DNA from: Mycolicibacterium goodii
GTDB lineage: Bacteria; Actinomycetota; Actinomycetes; Mycobacteriales; Mycobacteriaceae
Length of the DNA stretch: 64,000 bases
Assembly (NCBI RefSeq): GCF_001187505.1
Contig: NZ_CP012150.1
Location: 1,798,001-1,862,000, forward strand
Reading direction: 5' to 3'
Shown here: positions 19,067 through 27,757 of the stretch, piece by piece
Layout of the letters: the number at the start of each line of letters is the position of its first letter
How positions within the stretch are numbered: the stretch's first letter is position 1
Notes under the pieces: generated by a model
What the model was told of the DNA's origin: nothing
Database searches by the model: none
Seen by the model: only the letters and a program-made list of their open reading frames with translations
Made by a program: the position numbers and the translations under genes

Positions 19067-20233
19067 TCACCGGCCCGGTGCGTCGAGGGCGTACACCCGC
19101 GCGGCGTTGTGCGCGCCGATCATGTCGACGATTCTGATGGCGTCGGCTTCCGTGCAGTCCCCGGCCCGGACCCACCCGCCGAGCACCAGTCCCATCGCGC
19201 GGCGCCACAGCACCGAGCCCAACAGGTGAAGCTCCGGCGGACCGTAGGCGTCCGACGAGTACAGCTGCTTGGCGAACGGCGCCGTCTCCAGCGCCTCGGC
19301 GATCAGCCCGACCGACCGCGTACCCAGGTGGTTGACGGCCAGGCCCACGTCGAAGTGCACGTGGTCGAACGCCTGCGCCAGATATCCGGCCTGGCGGTGG
19401 AACGGATAGCAGTGCAACAACAGCACCGGCGCAGGCGCCATGGTGCGCAGCAACGGCAACAGCAGCAACGGGTCGGTGCGGTGCAGGTCGAGGTCGCGGT
19501 CCCCGAAGCCGACGTGCACCTGCAGCGCAAGGCCGCGTTCGGCGGCCTCGTGCACCCCGAACGCGATGAGCACCGGGTCCTGTAGCCGCGGCGTCCGGCC
19601 CGCGAGCGCGCGGGCGCGGGCCGTGACGTCGGCGTCGCCGGGCCGGGACCAGTCGATGTCGAACCCGGTGCGGTAGGCCGCGATGGTCTTGGTGCCCACG
19701 ATGTCGGACGACCGTGCCGCCGCGTCCAGGGCGTCGCGAAAGCCTTCGACGAAATCGTCTGCGCGCGTGTCGGTTTCGAGCAGCTGCTCGGCAAGTCGCT
19801 CGAGTCGCAGGATCTGCGAGGTCGGCCTGCCGGCGAGTTCGGCGAGCCGTTCGGGTGTGGTGACGAGATCCCCGCCGAAGCCCGTGTCGACGATCCAGCG
19901 GTCGACACCCGCATGCGCCAGCAGCGTCGAGGCCAGCTCGTCGGGCGTGAGCGCGCTGCGCCGGGCGAAGTACTCGTCGGGCTCCGCATGGGCGGGCAGG
20001 CCCACCAGCGGCGCGCACCAACGCCGGATCGACAGGCCCAGCGGCGAATCGAACTGCGTCATGAAATCCGGCACCGGATCGGTCGAGGCCTCGTTGAGCG
20101 AGGCCTCGAAGGTGGCGCGGTCGGCGGCCACGGCGCTCGCACCGTGGACGTGGTGGTCGATCAGGCGGACCGTGCGCAGGTGGTCGGCCAGGTCGCCGGG
20201 CACCTCGGCCGCCACACCGTCGAAGACGTCCAT
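19067..20233 (-). CDS. Amidohydrolase-family protein
   Basis: A 388-aa TIM-barrel hydrolase of the amidohydrolase_2 superfamily. The metal-binding HxH appears early (LIDHHVHG, about residues 25-31). Later strands carry LQVHVGFGDRDLD, LLLHCYPFHRQAGYLA and the end-of-barrel YSSDAYGPPE, consistent with His and Asp ligands. The substrate is not evident; relatives include uronate isomerase-like and decarboxylase-like enzymes. It ends convergently 2 bases from lpqI and starts 51 bases from a divergent TetR gene, which may regulate it. Confidence 0.8.
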   Translation of the reverse strand: MDVFDGVAAEVPGDLADHLRTVRLIDHHVHGASAVAADRATFEASLNEASTDPVPDFMTQFDSPLGLSIRRWCAPLVGLPAHAEPDEYFARRSALTPDELASTLLAHAGVDRWIVDTGFGGDLVTTPERLAELAGRPTSQILRLERLAEQLLETDTRADDFVEGFRDALDAAARSSDIVGTKTIAAYRTGFDIDWSRPGDADVTARARALAGRTPRLQDPVLIAFGVHEAAERGLALQVHVGFGDRDLDLHRTDPLLLLPLLRTMAPAPVLLLHCYPFHRQAGYLAQAFDHVHFDVGLAVNHLGTRSVGLIAEALETAPFAKQLYSSDAYGPPELHLLGSVLWRRAMGLVLGGWVRAGDCTEADAIRIVDMIGAHNAARVYALDAPGR

Positions 20234-20284
20234 GGCCCCAGTATCGGGGCCGGGCGGGTCCCGCGGGCGGGTTACCCTGTGGGG

Positions 20285-20920
20285 ATGGCAGGTGGAACGA
20301 AGCGGCTGCCGCGGGCCGTGCGTGAGCAGCAGATGCTCGATGCGGCCGTGCAGATGTTCTCGGTGAACGGCTACCACGAGACATCCATGGACGCGATCGC
20401 CGCGGCGGCCGAGATCTCCAAGCCGATGCTGTACCTGTACTACGGCTCCAAGGAAGAACTGTTCGGGGCGTGCCTCGACCGTGAGCTGAGCCGATTCGTC
20501 GACACCGTGCGCAGCCAGATCGACTTCACCCAGAGCCCCAAGGAGCTGCTGCGCACCGCGGTGCTGGCGTTCCTCACCTACATCGACCGCAACCGGGCGT
20601 CGTGGATGGTGCTCTACACCCAGGCGACGAGTTCGCAGGCGTTCGCGCACACCGTGCGAGAAGGACGCGAACGCATCATCGACCTGGTCGCCCGCCTGCT
20701 CAGCACCGGTACACGTAATCCCCAGCCGGACAGCGACTTCGAGATGATGGCGGTCGCGCTGGTCGGCGCGGGCGAGGCCATCGCCACCCGGGTGAGCACG
20801 GGTGACGCCGACGTCGACGAGGCCGCCGAGCTGATGATCAACCTGTTCTGGCGCGGCCTGAAGGGCACCCCGTCCGACGCCGCGACACCGCCGGTCTCGG
20901 CGGGCAGCTCCGGGAGCTGA
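20285..20920 (+). CDS. TetR-family regulator (Rv0238-like)
   Basis: A 211-aa TetR repressor. The N-terminal helix-turn-helix is clear (AVQMFSVNGYHETSMDAIAA, then AAEISKPMLYLYYGSKEELF, about residues 20-60), followed by an all-helical ligand domain. Position after lpqI matches Rv0238 of M. tuberculosis. The 51-bp gap to the divergent amidohydrolase contains G/C-rich repeats, a plausible shared operator. The start ATG at 20285 is preceded by TGTGGGG. Confidence 0.88.
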   Translation: MAGGTKRLPRAVREQQMLDAAVQMFSVNGYHETSMDAIAAAAEISKPMLYLYYGSKEELFGACLDRELSRFVDTVRSQIDFTQSPKELLRTAVLAFLTYIDRNRASWMVLYTQATSSQAFAHTVREGRERIIDLVARLLSTGTRNPQPDSDFEMMAVALVGAGEAIATRVSTGDADVDEAAELMINLFWRGLKGTPSDAATPPVSAGSSGS

Positions 20921-21016
20921 CCGGCTCTCCACGGTTCTCCAGGGTTGTTCACGGTTGTTCACAACCTGCGGAATTTGGCGCTCAGCCGACCCCGTGAGCG
21001 GCATTACGCTGCTCAT

Positions 21017-21316
21017 GTGGGTTCACCGCTGAAAGTCGCTCCGGGTCAACTGCGCTCGGCCGCCGCACAGGAGACCGAGATCGGCGCGGCCATCGGTGGG
21101 CTCGGCGTCGGGGACCTGTTGAGCGCTGCGGCACCGGCGGTGCCGGGTCTGCACAGCGGCCGGGCCTGCGCCCATGCCGCACCGATCGTCGACACCGCCG
21201 TCAGAGCGGCCGCCGACGAGGTCGCCGCCCACGCGGACGGGCTGTCGCGGGCCGCGGCGGCATACCAGCGCACCGACGGCGACGAGGCGCACCGGCTGAT
21301 CGCAGCGATGGACTGA
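21017..21316 (+). CDS. EspC-like type VII secretion-associated small protein (locus 1)
   Basis: A 99-aa helical protein from GTG at 21017 (VGSPLKVAPGQLRSAAAQ). It is a two-helix protein of the T7SS_ESX_EspC kind (PF10824-like), with VAAHADGLSRAAAAYQRTDG near the end. Such proteins are encoded beside ESX substrates and usually pair with a larger partner. The next gene starts 2 bases after the stop and carries a WXG motif. A very similar small protein (LSIDAAGL..., 45127-45405) stands in the same position in locus 2. The GTG was chosen by alignment with that copy; an upstream ATG gives a less plausible N-terminus. Confidence 0.75.
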   Translation: MGSPLKVAPGQLRSAAAQETEIGAAIGGLGVGDLLSAAAPAVPGLHSGRACAHAAPIVDTAVRAAADEVAAHADGLSRAAAAYQRTDGDEAHRLIAAMD

Positions 21317-21318
21317 CC

Positions 21319-23199
21319 ATGCCGGGTTCCATCTCCGAGGTTCGGTCGTCGCACCCCGAGGTACTCGCCCAGACCGGCGCCGACATCGGCGGTCGCGCGG
21401 CGATCCTGCAGGCACAGATGGACCGGCAGCGGGCCGTCATCGATGATCTCCGGCGCGGCTGGAACGGCACGTCCGCGGACTCCGCCGTCGACAGCGCCGA
21501 GCGGTCCCTGCGGCGCATGCAGAGGTTGCACGAGTCCCTGACCGCGCTGCAGGCGGCGCTGCAGACCGGCGGCGCCGACCTGGCGCAGCAACGCGGCCGG
21601 ATCGTCGCCGACGTCGACCGGTTGTCCGCGCAGGGCTGGCAGGTCGCCGACGACGGCACCGTGTCGATCCGCCCGGGCAGTGTGCTCGACGTCTTCGCCA
21701 GGGTCAGTCCGGTGCAGCGGGTGCTCCTGCAGGCGCTCGCCGCGCAGGCGTGGGCCGAGCTCAAGTCGATGCTGGCGCAGTTCGATGCCACCGATGCGGC
21801 TGTCGGGCAGCGGATCCGCGACGCGGTCGCGGGGCTGAGCGCGCAGGGTCCGGTACCGGCGTCGCCCCCGTCGAGCAACCCGAAGTCGTTGGTGGACCGC
21901 CTCGCCGGGATGACGCCGGACGAGCGCCGCGAGTTCATCGACGGGTTGAGCCCGCAGACCGTGCACGACATGGTGCTCGCCGACCCGGAGGTGATGGGCA
22001 ACACCGACGGTGTCCCGTTCGAGACGCGGATCGAGGCCAACGACATCAACATCCGCAACGCTCTCGACGAGGAGTTGGCCAAGCCGTCGCCCGACGAGGC
22101 CCGGGTGCAGCAGTTGCAGGCCATGCTCACCCCGATCAAGGATCCGGCCGGCAGCGGAAACCTGGTGCCGCGCAAGTTCGTTGCCTTCTCGCCCGACGGC
22201 AACGGGCGGATGATCGAGATGATCGGACAGATCAAGCCCGGCATCAAAGGGGTCGGCGTCGTGGTCCCCGGCACCAACACGAACCTCAACGGCAGCGCCT
22301 CGAATTCCGCGTCGGCCGTGGAACTGTCGAAACAGTCCGGGTCACCGGTGTTCCTCTACATGGACGGTGACTTCCCGCAGGGGTTGGACAAGGCCGCCGA
22401 TCCGTCCTACGCGGCGTCGATGGCGCCGAAACTGGTGTCGTTCGGGCACGAGATCGACCGCGAGGTGGGCAGCGGCGCGCCCGACACGCCCGTCACCTAC
22501 ATCGGCCACTCCTACGGCGGGGCCATCGTGGGGACCGCCGAACAGATGGGCCTGCGCGCCGACCGGGTCCTGCACGCGTCGTCGGCGGGTACCGGGATCC
22601 TCAGCGGCGAGTACACCAACCCCAACCCGAACGTGCAGCGCTATTCGATGACCGCGCCGGGAGATCCGATCGGCCTGGTGCAGTCGTTGCCGCGCGATGT
22701 GGCGATTTCCGACATCCCCGGCGTCGATGCCATACCGGGCATCCCGCACAACACCGACGGGCGGATCGGCAACCCGCTGGGCGGCCTGCCGTCGGGCACC
22801 GATCCGGACCACATCCCCGGCGTCACACGGTTGGACACCGGGTACTACGGCGCAGAAGGCGCGCATCCCAACCAGGTCATCGTTGGTCCGGACGGGCACG
22901 GAAAGTATTGGGACGACTACGATTCGGATGCGTTCAAGAACATGGTCGCCGTCATCGGCGGCGGCGAGGCGACCGGTTACGTGGAGCGCGGCATCCAAAC
23001 CAACTACGTCGACATCGATCTCGGCGACGACGGTGATTTCGGTGACGAGGCCGCCGATCAGGCGCGAGCGGGCGTCGCACCCAAAGCCCCCCGACTTCCG
23101 TGGGATGACAACGGATCGTACGAAAGACGGCAGCATCCGTGGGATAATCCGCGCGTGACGGACAATCCCGAACTCGGGCCACGGGTGCCGGTGAAATGA
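21319..23199 (+). CDS. WXG-headed alpha/beta hydrolase (DUF1023), candidate T7SS effector
   Basis: A 626-aa protein with a WXG100-like helical head (RRGWNGTSADSAVDSAER, Trp48-Gly50), a helical linker, then a DUF1023 alpha/beta-hydrolase domain from about residue 190. The nucleophile elbow is clear: YIGHSYGGAIVG, Ser398 in GxSxG form, followed by plausible Asp and His sites. DUF1023 proteins are actinobacterial putative esterases of unknown substrate. Tight coupling to an EspC-like gene upstream and, by an ATGA overlap, to a lipoprotein downstream suggests export through an ESX system. No signal peptide is seen. Confidence 0.8.
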   Translation: MPGSISEVRSSHPEVLAQTGADIGGRAAILQAQMDRQRAVIDDLRRGWNGTSADSAVDSAERSLRRMQRLHESLTALQAALQTGGADLAQQRGRIVADVDRLSAQGWQVADDGTVSIRPGSVLDVFARVSPVQRVLLQALAAQAWAELKSMLAQFDATDAAVGQRIRDAVAGLSAQGPVPASPPSSNPKSLVDRLAGMTPDERREFIDGLSPQTVHDMVLADPEVMGNTDGVPFETRIEANDINIRNALDEELAKPSPDEARVQQLQAMLTPIKDPAGSGNLVPRKFVAFSPDGNGRMIEMIGQIKPGIKGVGVVVPGTNTNLNGSASNSASAVELSKQSGSPVFLYMDGDFPQGLDKAADPSYAASMAPKLVSFGHEIDREVGSGAPDTPVTYIGHSYGGAIVGTAEQMGLRADRVLHASSAGTGILSGEYTNPNPNVQRYSMTAPGDPIGLVQSLPRDVAISDIPGVDAIPGIPHNTDGRIGNPLGGLPSGTDPDHIPGVTRLDTGYYGAEGAHPNQVIVGPDGHGKYWDDYDSDAFKNMVAVIGGGEATGYVERGIQTNYVDIDLGDDGDFGDEAADQARAGVAPKAPRLPWDDNGSYERRQHPWDNPRVTDNPELGPRVPVK

Positions 23200-23714
23200 G
23201 GCTTCGCGCGGCAGTTCTCATGACCATGCTCATCGCCACCGCATGCGGGCCTTCGAGCGAGGGCTCCACCGACGATCAGAAGGCGCAGACATCCGCGATG
23301 ACACCACCGACCGAGTTGACCGTCACCGAGGCCGCGCGGACCGCGGCGGGGTACGTGTCGATGATCCTCGGCAAACCTGTGAATCCCGATCCGGCGATGG
23401 CGCGCAAGATCGGTTGCCGCACCGATGACGCGCTGATGTCGGTCGGCCCGCCGTGGAAGGTGCAGGTCTACGAATGGCTCGTCGACCCCGCGCCCGAACT
23501 CGTCGACGGCGCGCTGGCGCGCATCGACGACCTGCTCGCCGAAGGGTTCGGACCCATCCCGTCGGATCGGCCCGACCAGGAACAGAACTCGCCCACCCAC
23601 AAGACCTATCGCGACGCGCGCGGCTACGTGGTCTCGGTGAAGGCCGAGACCACCGCCGGCGGGGTCTACGGGCTCGACGTGCACGCGACCTCCCCGTGCG
23701 CGAACGAGGGATAG
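23196..23714 (+). CDS. Lipoprotein coupled to the DUF1023 hydrolase
   Basis: A 172-aa lipoprotein: MRLRAAVLMTMLIATAC places the lipidated Cys at residue 17. The mature part has two Cys (KIGCRTDD and SPCANEG) and a mixed alpha/beta pattern. I do not recognise the family. It overlaps the DUF1023 gene (ATGA), so the two are made together. Locus 2 ends with a lipoprotein of similar size in the same position. A role as cell-surface partner or immunity protein of the hydrolase is inference from this arrangement. Confidence 0.7.
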   Translation: MRLRAAVLMTMLIATACGPSSEGSTDDQKAQTSAMTPPTELTVTEAARTAAGYVSMILGKPVNPDPAMARKIGCRTDDALMSVGPPWKVQVYEWLVDPAPELVDGALARIDDLLAEGFGPIPSDRPDQEQNSPTHKTYRDARGYVVSVKAETTAGGVYGLDVHATSPCANEG

Positions 23715-23832
23715 CGTCGCGGGTTCGGAAGTTGCCGGCGATGCGCGACGAGAACGACCGCAAGTTGAAGAGCGTCGGCGGGTTACGCTCTCAGTCCCGC
23801 CACGGCGGTCCTCTGCGGCCGGAAAAGGTTTC

Positions 23833-24762
23833 TCATACGTCGGTGGCACCATCTCGCAACACATCCCGTACCACTGGCCTGCCGTCCTGGTCATGCTCGA
23901 CGCGCACCGCCGCGTCGACGGCGAAATGCGCGGTCAACAGGTAAAACTGCTCGGCGGCGCACCGCTGCAGAAATGCCTGGCGGGATTGCTGCGCCAATTC
24001 GGGATCAGCGTCGCCGGCTTGGCTGAGTTGCGGGTAGATGAGCTGAATGGGGTGGTGGACCGCATCACCGGTGAACAACGCGCCGCCATGCCCGGTGCGC
24101 AGTTCCAGCGCCAAGTGGCCACCGGTGTGTCCCGGCAGCGACCGCACGACAAGTGAGCTGTCACCATGGGCGGCAACCACGTCACCGTCGGTGACCGTGC
24201 ACCACGATGCAGTGTCGACGATCGGTCGTACGCTGTCGGCGAAGGTCTGCGCCAGATCCGCGGCGATCCCATCCAGGCCCTCTGCAGCCGACAGGCTCTG
24301 CAGCCAGGTCAAATCGGCCGCGCTGAACAGATGGGTTGCCTTGGCGAAGGTCGGCACCCAGACTCCTTCGACTTCGGTCGTGGCGCCCCCGCAGTGGTCG
24401 GGATGCAGATGGGTGGGGATGACGATGTCGATGTCGTCAGGAGTGAAACCCGCTGCGGCAAGCCGGCGCAGGTAATCGGTTTCCAGCATGTGATGCGGTA
24501 AGAGGTTGGGCCGTTGCTTGCCGTTGCCATTGCCGGCATCGATCAATACGATGTGATCGCCGAGCTCGACGACATAGGTGTGGATCGCGAGAACCAGGTC
24601 GGCCGTGTCGCCGTCGACCAGCGGATCAACAAGAATTTGGGATGCGCGGCGCACCATCGAGTCAGATACCGCAGGAAACAGCGATGTGGGCGGGAACGTC
24701 CAGCGGTCGACCTCGGTGACCTGATGGATCCGAACGTCGCCGAGCTCTAGGACAAACGTCAT
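23833..24762 (-). CDS. Metallo-beta-lactamase-fold hydrolase
   Basis: A 309-aa MBL-fold enzyme from ATG at 24762. The zinc motif THLHPDHCGG is present (His118, His120, Asp122, His123), followed by SLPGHTGGH and LFTGDAVHHP, giving the third His and the bridging Asp. The length and the early AGNGNGKQRP resemble quorum-quenching and related single-domain hydrolases of the MBL superfamily. It is divergent from the MFS transporter of the catabolic island and shares its 245-bp upstream region with two palindromic operators, so it may belong to the same regulon, for example by opening a lactone. Confidence 0.82.
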   Translation of the reverse strand: MTFVLELGDVRIHQVTEVDRWTFPPTSLFPAVSDSMVRRASQILVDPLVDGDTADLVLAIHTYVVELGDHIVLIDAGNGNGKQRPNLLPHHMLETDYLRRLAAAGFTPDDIDIVIPTHLHPDHCGGATTEVEGVWVPTFAKATHLFSAADLTWLQSLSAAEGLDGIAADLAQTFADSVRPIVDTASWCTVTDGDVVAAHGDSSLVVRSLPGHTGGHLALELRTGHGGALFTGDAVHHPIQLIYPQLSQAGDADPELAQQSRQAFLQRCAAEQFYLLTAHFAVDAAVRVEHDQDGRPVVRDVLRDGATDV

Positions 24763-24874
24763 CGGGGCAGACCCTCCTCCATCACCAGGCCGGTTTTGCG
24801 TCCGTCCGTGACACAAGTGTGGAACTCACGGTGCCTCACAGTGCCTTGGGGTCGGTGACCAGACCAACGTCGGC

Positions 24875-24918
24875 TTCCCGGTCATCGGGAATATCGGTCG
24901 ATTCCCGATGATCGGGAC
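24875..24918. promoter_or_regulatory. Two palindromic operator sites upstream of the MFS gene
   Basis: Two 17-bp imperfect palindromes, TTCCCGGTCATCGGGAA (24875-24891) and TTCCCGATGATCGGGAC (24902-24918), have centres 27 bp apart. They lie in the divergent gap between the MBL-fold gene and the MFS carrier. A third copy precedes the VOC gene at 26376. The shared form TTCCCGATnATCGGGAA looks like a dimeric regulator site. The IclR protein at 34485-35270 is the only regulator in the island and the obvious candidate. Confidence 0.65.
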
Positions 24919-25007
24919 CCGCGGGTTGGACTCGGCTGCCCGGACCTGTCCAATCAGCTGTGTTCGCAGTCACACTGAAGTCGCGACGAACGCAAGGAGA
25001 AGATCCG

Positions 25008-26339
25008 TTGACCAACCACACCGTTGCCGAGGCCGATCTGCAACGGCGCACTGTCCGCAAGGTCATGTGGCGCTTCATGCCGGTCATCGGCCTGTGTTAC
25101 ATCGTGCTCTACCTCGACCGCCAGAACATCGGCATCGCGGCCCTCACGATGAACGACGACCTGGGAATCTCGGCGTCGGCGTTCGGTTTTGCCGCAGGCG
25201 TGTACTTCTGGAGCTACACCATTCTGGAGCCGCCCAGCAACTTCATCCTGACCAAGGTCGGCGCCCGGCGGTGGATTTTTCGGATCATGGTCACCTGGGG
25301 GCTGGTAACCATCGCCACCGGTTTCGTCGAAGGCGCCACCAGTCTGACCATTGCTCGCATCCTGCTCGGAGTCGCCGAAGCCGGGTTCTCCCCGGGGATG
25401 CTCTATTTCGTCTCGCGATGGTTCCCCGCCGCTCAGCGCGGCATGGCCATGTCGTGGATCGTCACCTTCATCTGCCTGTCCTCCCTCGGCACCCCCATCA
25501 GTGCCCATCTGCTCGCCCTCGACGGACTCCTTGGCCTGGCCGGCTGGCGATGGGTGTTCATCGTGACCGGAATCCCGGCGATCATCATGGGATACGCGGT
25601 ATTGCGGACCCTCCGCGAGAACCCGGCCGAGGCGGAGTTTCTCGATGACCAGGAGCGCTGCTGGCTCACCGCTCGCCTTACCGAGGACGCCGCCGCCCCG
25701 ACCGACCCGCACAGCACCCGCGCATTCCTGCGCGGACTCTTGCACCCCCAAGTGCTCGTCCTCGTGGTGGTGTGGATTTGTTTCACATTCAGCCTCAACG
25801 GGTTCCAACTCTGGTTACCGCAGATCCTCAAACAGTTCGGGCTGTCGAACAATGAAGTCGGCTGGGTGGCCAGCCTCCCGGCGCTGGCGGCCATCGGTCC
25901 GATGTTGTGGTGGGTACGCCATTCCGACCGGACCGCTGAGCGCGGCATGCACTTCGCCGGAGCAGCTGCCTGCGCCGCAGTCGGATTCGGTATCGCCGCG
26001 GTCTGCTACAACACGCCGGCGCTGTCCGTTGCCGGGTTCTGCATCGCCGGGATCGGCCTGTACGCCGCGATGGCGGTGTTCATCACGATGCCGGCGTCCC
26101 TGTTGGCCGGCGCCACACTCGCGGCCGGCTTCGGCGTCATCAACGGTATGGGCAACTTGGGTGGGTACTTCGGGCCTCAGGTCACCGGCTGGATCAAAGA
26201 CGCCACCGGTAGCTTCGTCCCGGCGATCGGCGTGTACGCGGCGGTCATGGTGGTCGCCGGCCTCATAGTCGTTCTGCTGAAACGCTCCGTGGACCACCAC
26301 AGTCGAAACGATCTCGCATCAGCCGACACTCAGCACTGA
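25008..26339 (+). CDS. MFS transporter, anion:cation symporter (ACS) family
   Basis: A 443-aa, 12-helix MFS carrier. RFMPVIGLCYIVLYLDRQNI is the typical ACS opening (phthalate, tartrate, hexuronate and allantoate permeases), and WGLVTIATGFVEG with LLGVAEAGFSPGMLYF matches helices 4-5 of that family, which imports organic anions with protons. The TTG start at 25008 is supported by AAGGAGAAG 6-13 bases upstream. Two operators lie about 100 bp before it. The substrate is probably a sugar acid or similar carboxylate, judging by the dehydratase and keto-acid enzymes downstream. Confidence 0.87.
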   Translation: MTNHTVAEADLQRRTVRKVMWRFMPVIGLCYIVLYLDRQNIGIAALTMNDDLGISASAFGFAAGVYFWSYTILEPPSNFILTKVGARRWIFRIMVTWGLVTIATGFVEGATSLTIARILLGVAEAGFSPGMLYFVSRWFPAAQRGMAMSWIVTFICLSSLGTPISAHLLALDGLLGLAGWRWVFIVTGIPAIIMGYAVLRTLRENPAEAEFLDDQERCWLTARLTEDAAAPTDPHSTRAFLRGLLHPQVLVLVVVWICFTFSLNGFQLWLPQILKQFGLSNNEVGWVASLPALAAIGPMLWWVRHSDRTAERGMHFAGAAACAAVGFGIAAVCYNTPALSVAGFCIAGIGLYAAMAVFITMPASLLAGATLAAGFGVINGMGNLGGYFGPQVTGWIKDATGSFVPAIGVYAAVMVVAGLIVVLLKRSVDHHSRNDLASADTQH

Positions 26340-26375
26340 GCGATCACGCCGATCAAGCGGCTGAGTCGTCGTCTT

Positions 26376-26392
26376 TTCCCGATGGTCGGGAC
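26376..26392. promoter_or_regulatory. Third operator copy, before the VOC-led operon
   Basis: TTCCCGATGGTCGGGAC lies 70 bp upstream of the VOC gene. It differs from the site at 24902 by one base in 17. Its presence in front of both transcription units of the island suggests that one regulator controls uptake and catabolism together. Confidence 0.65.
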
Positions 26393-26462
26393 CAGACGGT
26401 AGACCCTCACGCCTGCGCCGACAACCATTCAGTCCCCGCACCAACCTCCGAAAGGACAATGC

Positions 26463-27011
26463 GTGACCTCCGGATTCGGAACCATCCGTCAACTGGGCTT
26501 CGTCGTCCCCGATATCGACGCAGCAGTTCGGCATTGGGTCGAACGAGTCGGCGTTGGCCCGTTCTTCTACATCGAGGCGCAGCCGTTGAGCCAGTTCGTC
26601 TACCGCGGACAGACCAGCGAGCCGATCTTCAGCGTCGCCCTGGCCCAACACGGCCCCATCCAGATCGAGTTGATCCAGCAACGCAACGGTGCGCCGTCGG
26701 CGTTCAAGGAATTCACCGATGCGCGTCGGGAAGGGCTCCAGCACATCGCCTACTGGACAGAAGATTTCGAAGCGCTGTGCAGTCAGGTGACGAAGGCCGG
26801 CCATGTCGAGGTGCAAAGCGGCCGATCGGGTAGTGGCGGCCCCAACGAGCGATTCGCCTACTTCGACGGCAACGGCCCGCAGGGCACGATCATCGAAGTG
26901 TCCGAGGTCATGGGCGCCAAGGCAGCGCTGTTCACGGCAGTCGCCGACGCCGCGTCGAACTGGACCGGGGCAGATCCCATCCGGGACATGTCCGAACTGG
27001 TGTCGGCGTGA
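26463..27011 (+). CDS. VOC-family (Glyoxalase_4-like) protein
   Basis: A 182-aa protein with two beta-alpha-beta-beta-beta modules of the vicinal-oxygen-chelate fold, closest in pattern to methylmalonyl-CoA epimerase and Glyoxalase_4 proteins: IRQLGFVVPDIDAAVRHWVE at the start, HIAYWTEDFEAL in the middle and the metal-ligand strand GTIIEVSE near residue 145. The GTG start is preceded by GAAAGGACAAT. First gene of the main operon; its stop overlaps the SDR start. Likely an isomerase or epimerase of a pathway intermediate, but the substrate is not determined. Confidence 0.78.
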   Translation: MTSGFGTIRQLGFVVPDIDAAVRHWVERVGVGPFFYIEAQPLSQFVYRGQTSEPIFSVALAQHGPIQIELIQQRNGAPSAFKEFTDARREGLQHIAYWTEDFEALCSQVTKAGHVEVQSGRSGSGGPNERFAYFDGNGPQGTIIEVSEVMGAKAALFTAVADAASNWTGADPIRDMSELVSA

Positions 27012-27757
27012 GGTGCGCAGTGGTCACCGGCGGTGCCTCAGGAATCGGGGCCGCCGCTGTGAGCCTGTTCAGCAGCCGCGGCTGGCATGTCATCGCCGCC
27101 GACCGCAACCTCGGCGGGGCCGACGGCCGTGACGATCGGGTGCAGTATGTGCAGGCCGACGTCACCGACGAGAATGATGTCGATCGGCTCCGCGACACCG
27201 CCCATCGAAGTTTCGGGCGTATCGACGCCGTGGTGACCTGTGCCGGGACGGCAGACAACGCGCCCGTGAGGGCGGTCGACGGGGCGCGGTTCGCCCAAAC
27301 TCTGGCAGTCAACCTGGTCGGGACGTTCACCGTGTGCCGGGCATTCGTCGACGAACTCGCCGCCGCCGCAGGTGCGATCGTGACGATCGGTTCGGTATCG
27401 GGCGCACGGGGCAGCGAGCATCGGGCCGCCTATGCAGCCTCCAAGGGTGGCGTGGCCGCTTTGACCAGACAACTCGCGGTTGAGCTGGCCCCGGAGGGCA
27501 TTCGGGTCAACTGTGTGGCGCCGGGATCGACCCTGACCGCCCTGGCGGCGCGCGCACAAGGCACAGCGGCCACCCAGCGAGCCATCCGGACGGCGATTCC
27601 ACTGGCCCGCTACGCTCACCCGAGCGAGATCGCCGAGGCGATCGTGTTCCTTGCGAGCCCGTCGGCGAGCTTTGTCACCGGACAGGTCCTCGGGGTGGAC
27701 GGTGGTCAGTTGGCCTACGGTGGCTGGCGTTCGGTGCCGGAGGCCGACGATGAGTGA
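27008..27757 (+). CDS. SDR-family dehydrogenase
   Basis: A 249-aa classical short-chain dehydrogenase/reductase. It has the cofactor motif TGGASGIG (residues 8-15), an acidic residue after beta-2 (AADRN) that favours NAD over NADP, the catalytic Ser in IGSVSGARG, the YAASK motif, and the usual C-terminal VTGQVLGVDGGQ. It oxidises or reduces a hydroxyl group of a pathway intermediate. It overlaps the VOC gene by 4 bases and the BKACE gene by 8. Confidence 0.88.
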   Translation: MRCAVVTGGASGIGAAAVSLFSSRGWHVIAADRNLGGADGRDDRVQYVQADVTDENDVDRLRDTAHRSFGRIDAVVTCAGTADNAPVRAVDGARFAQTLAVNLVGTFTVCRAFVDELAAAAGAIVTIGSVSGARGSEHRAAYAASKGGVAALTRQLAVELAPEGIRVNCVAPGSTLTALAARAQGTAATQRAIRTAIPLARYAHPSEIAEAIVFLASPSASFVTGQVLGVDGGQLAYGGWRSVPEADDE

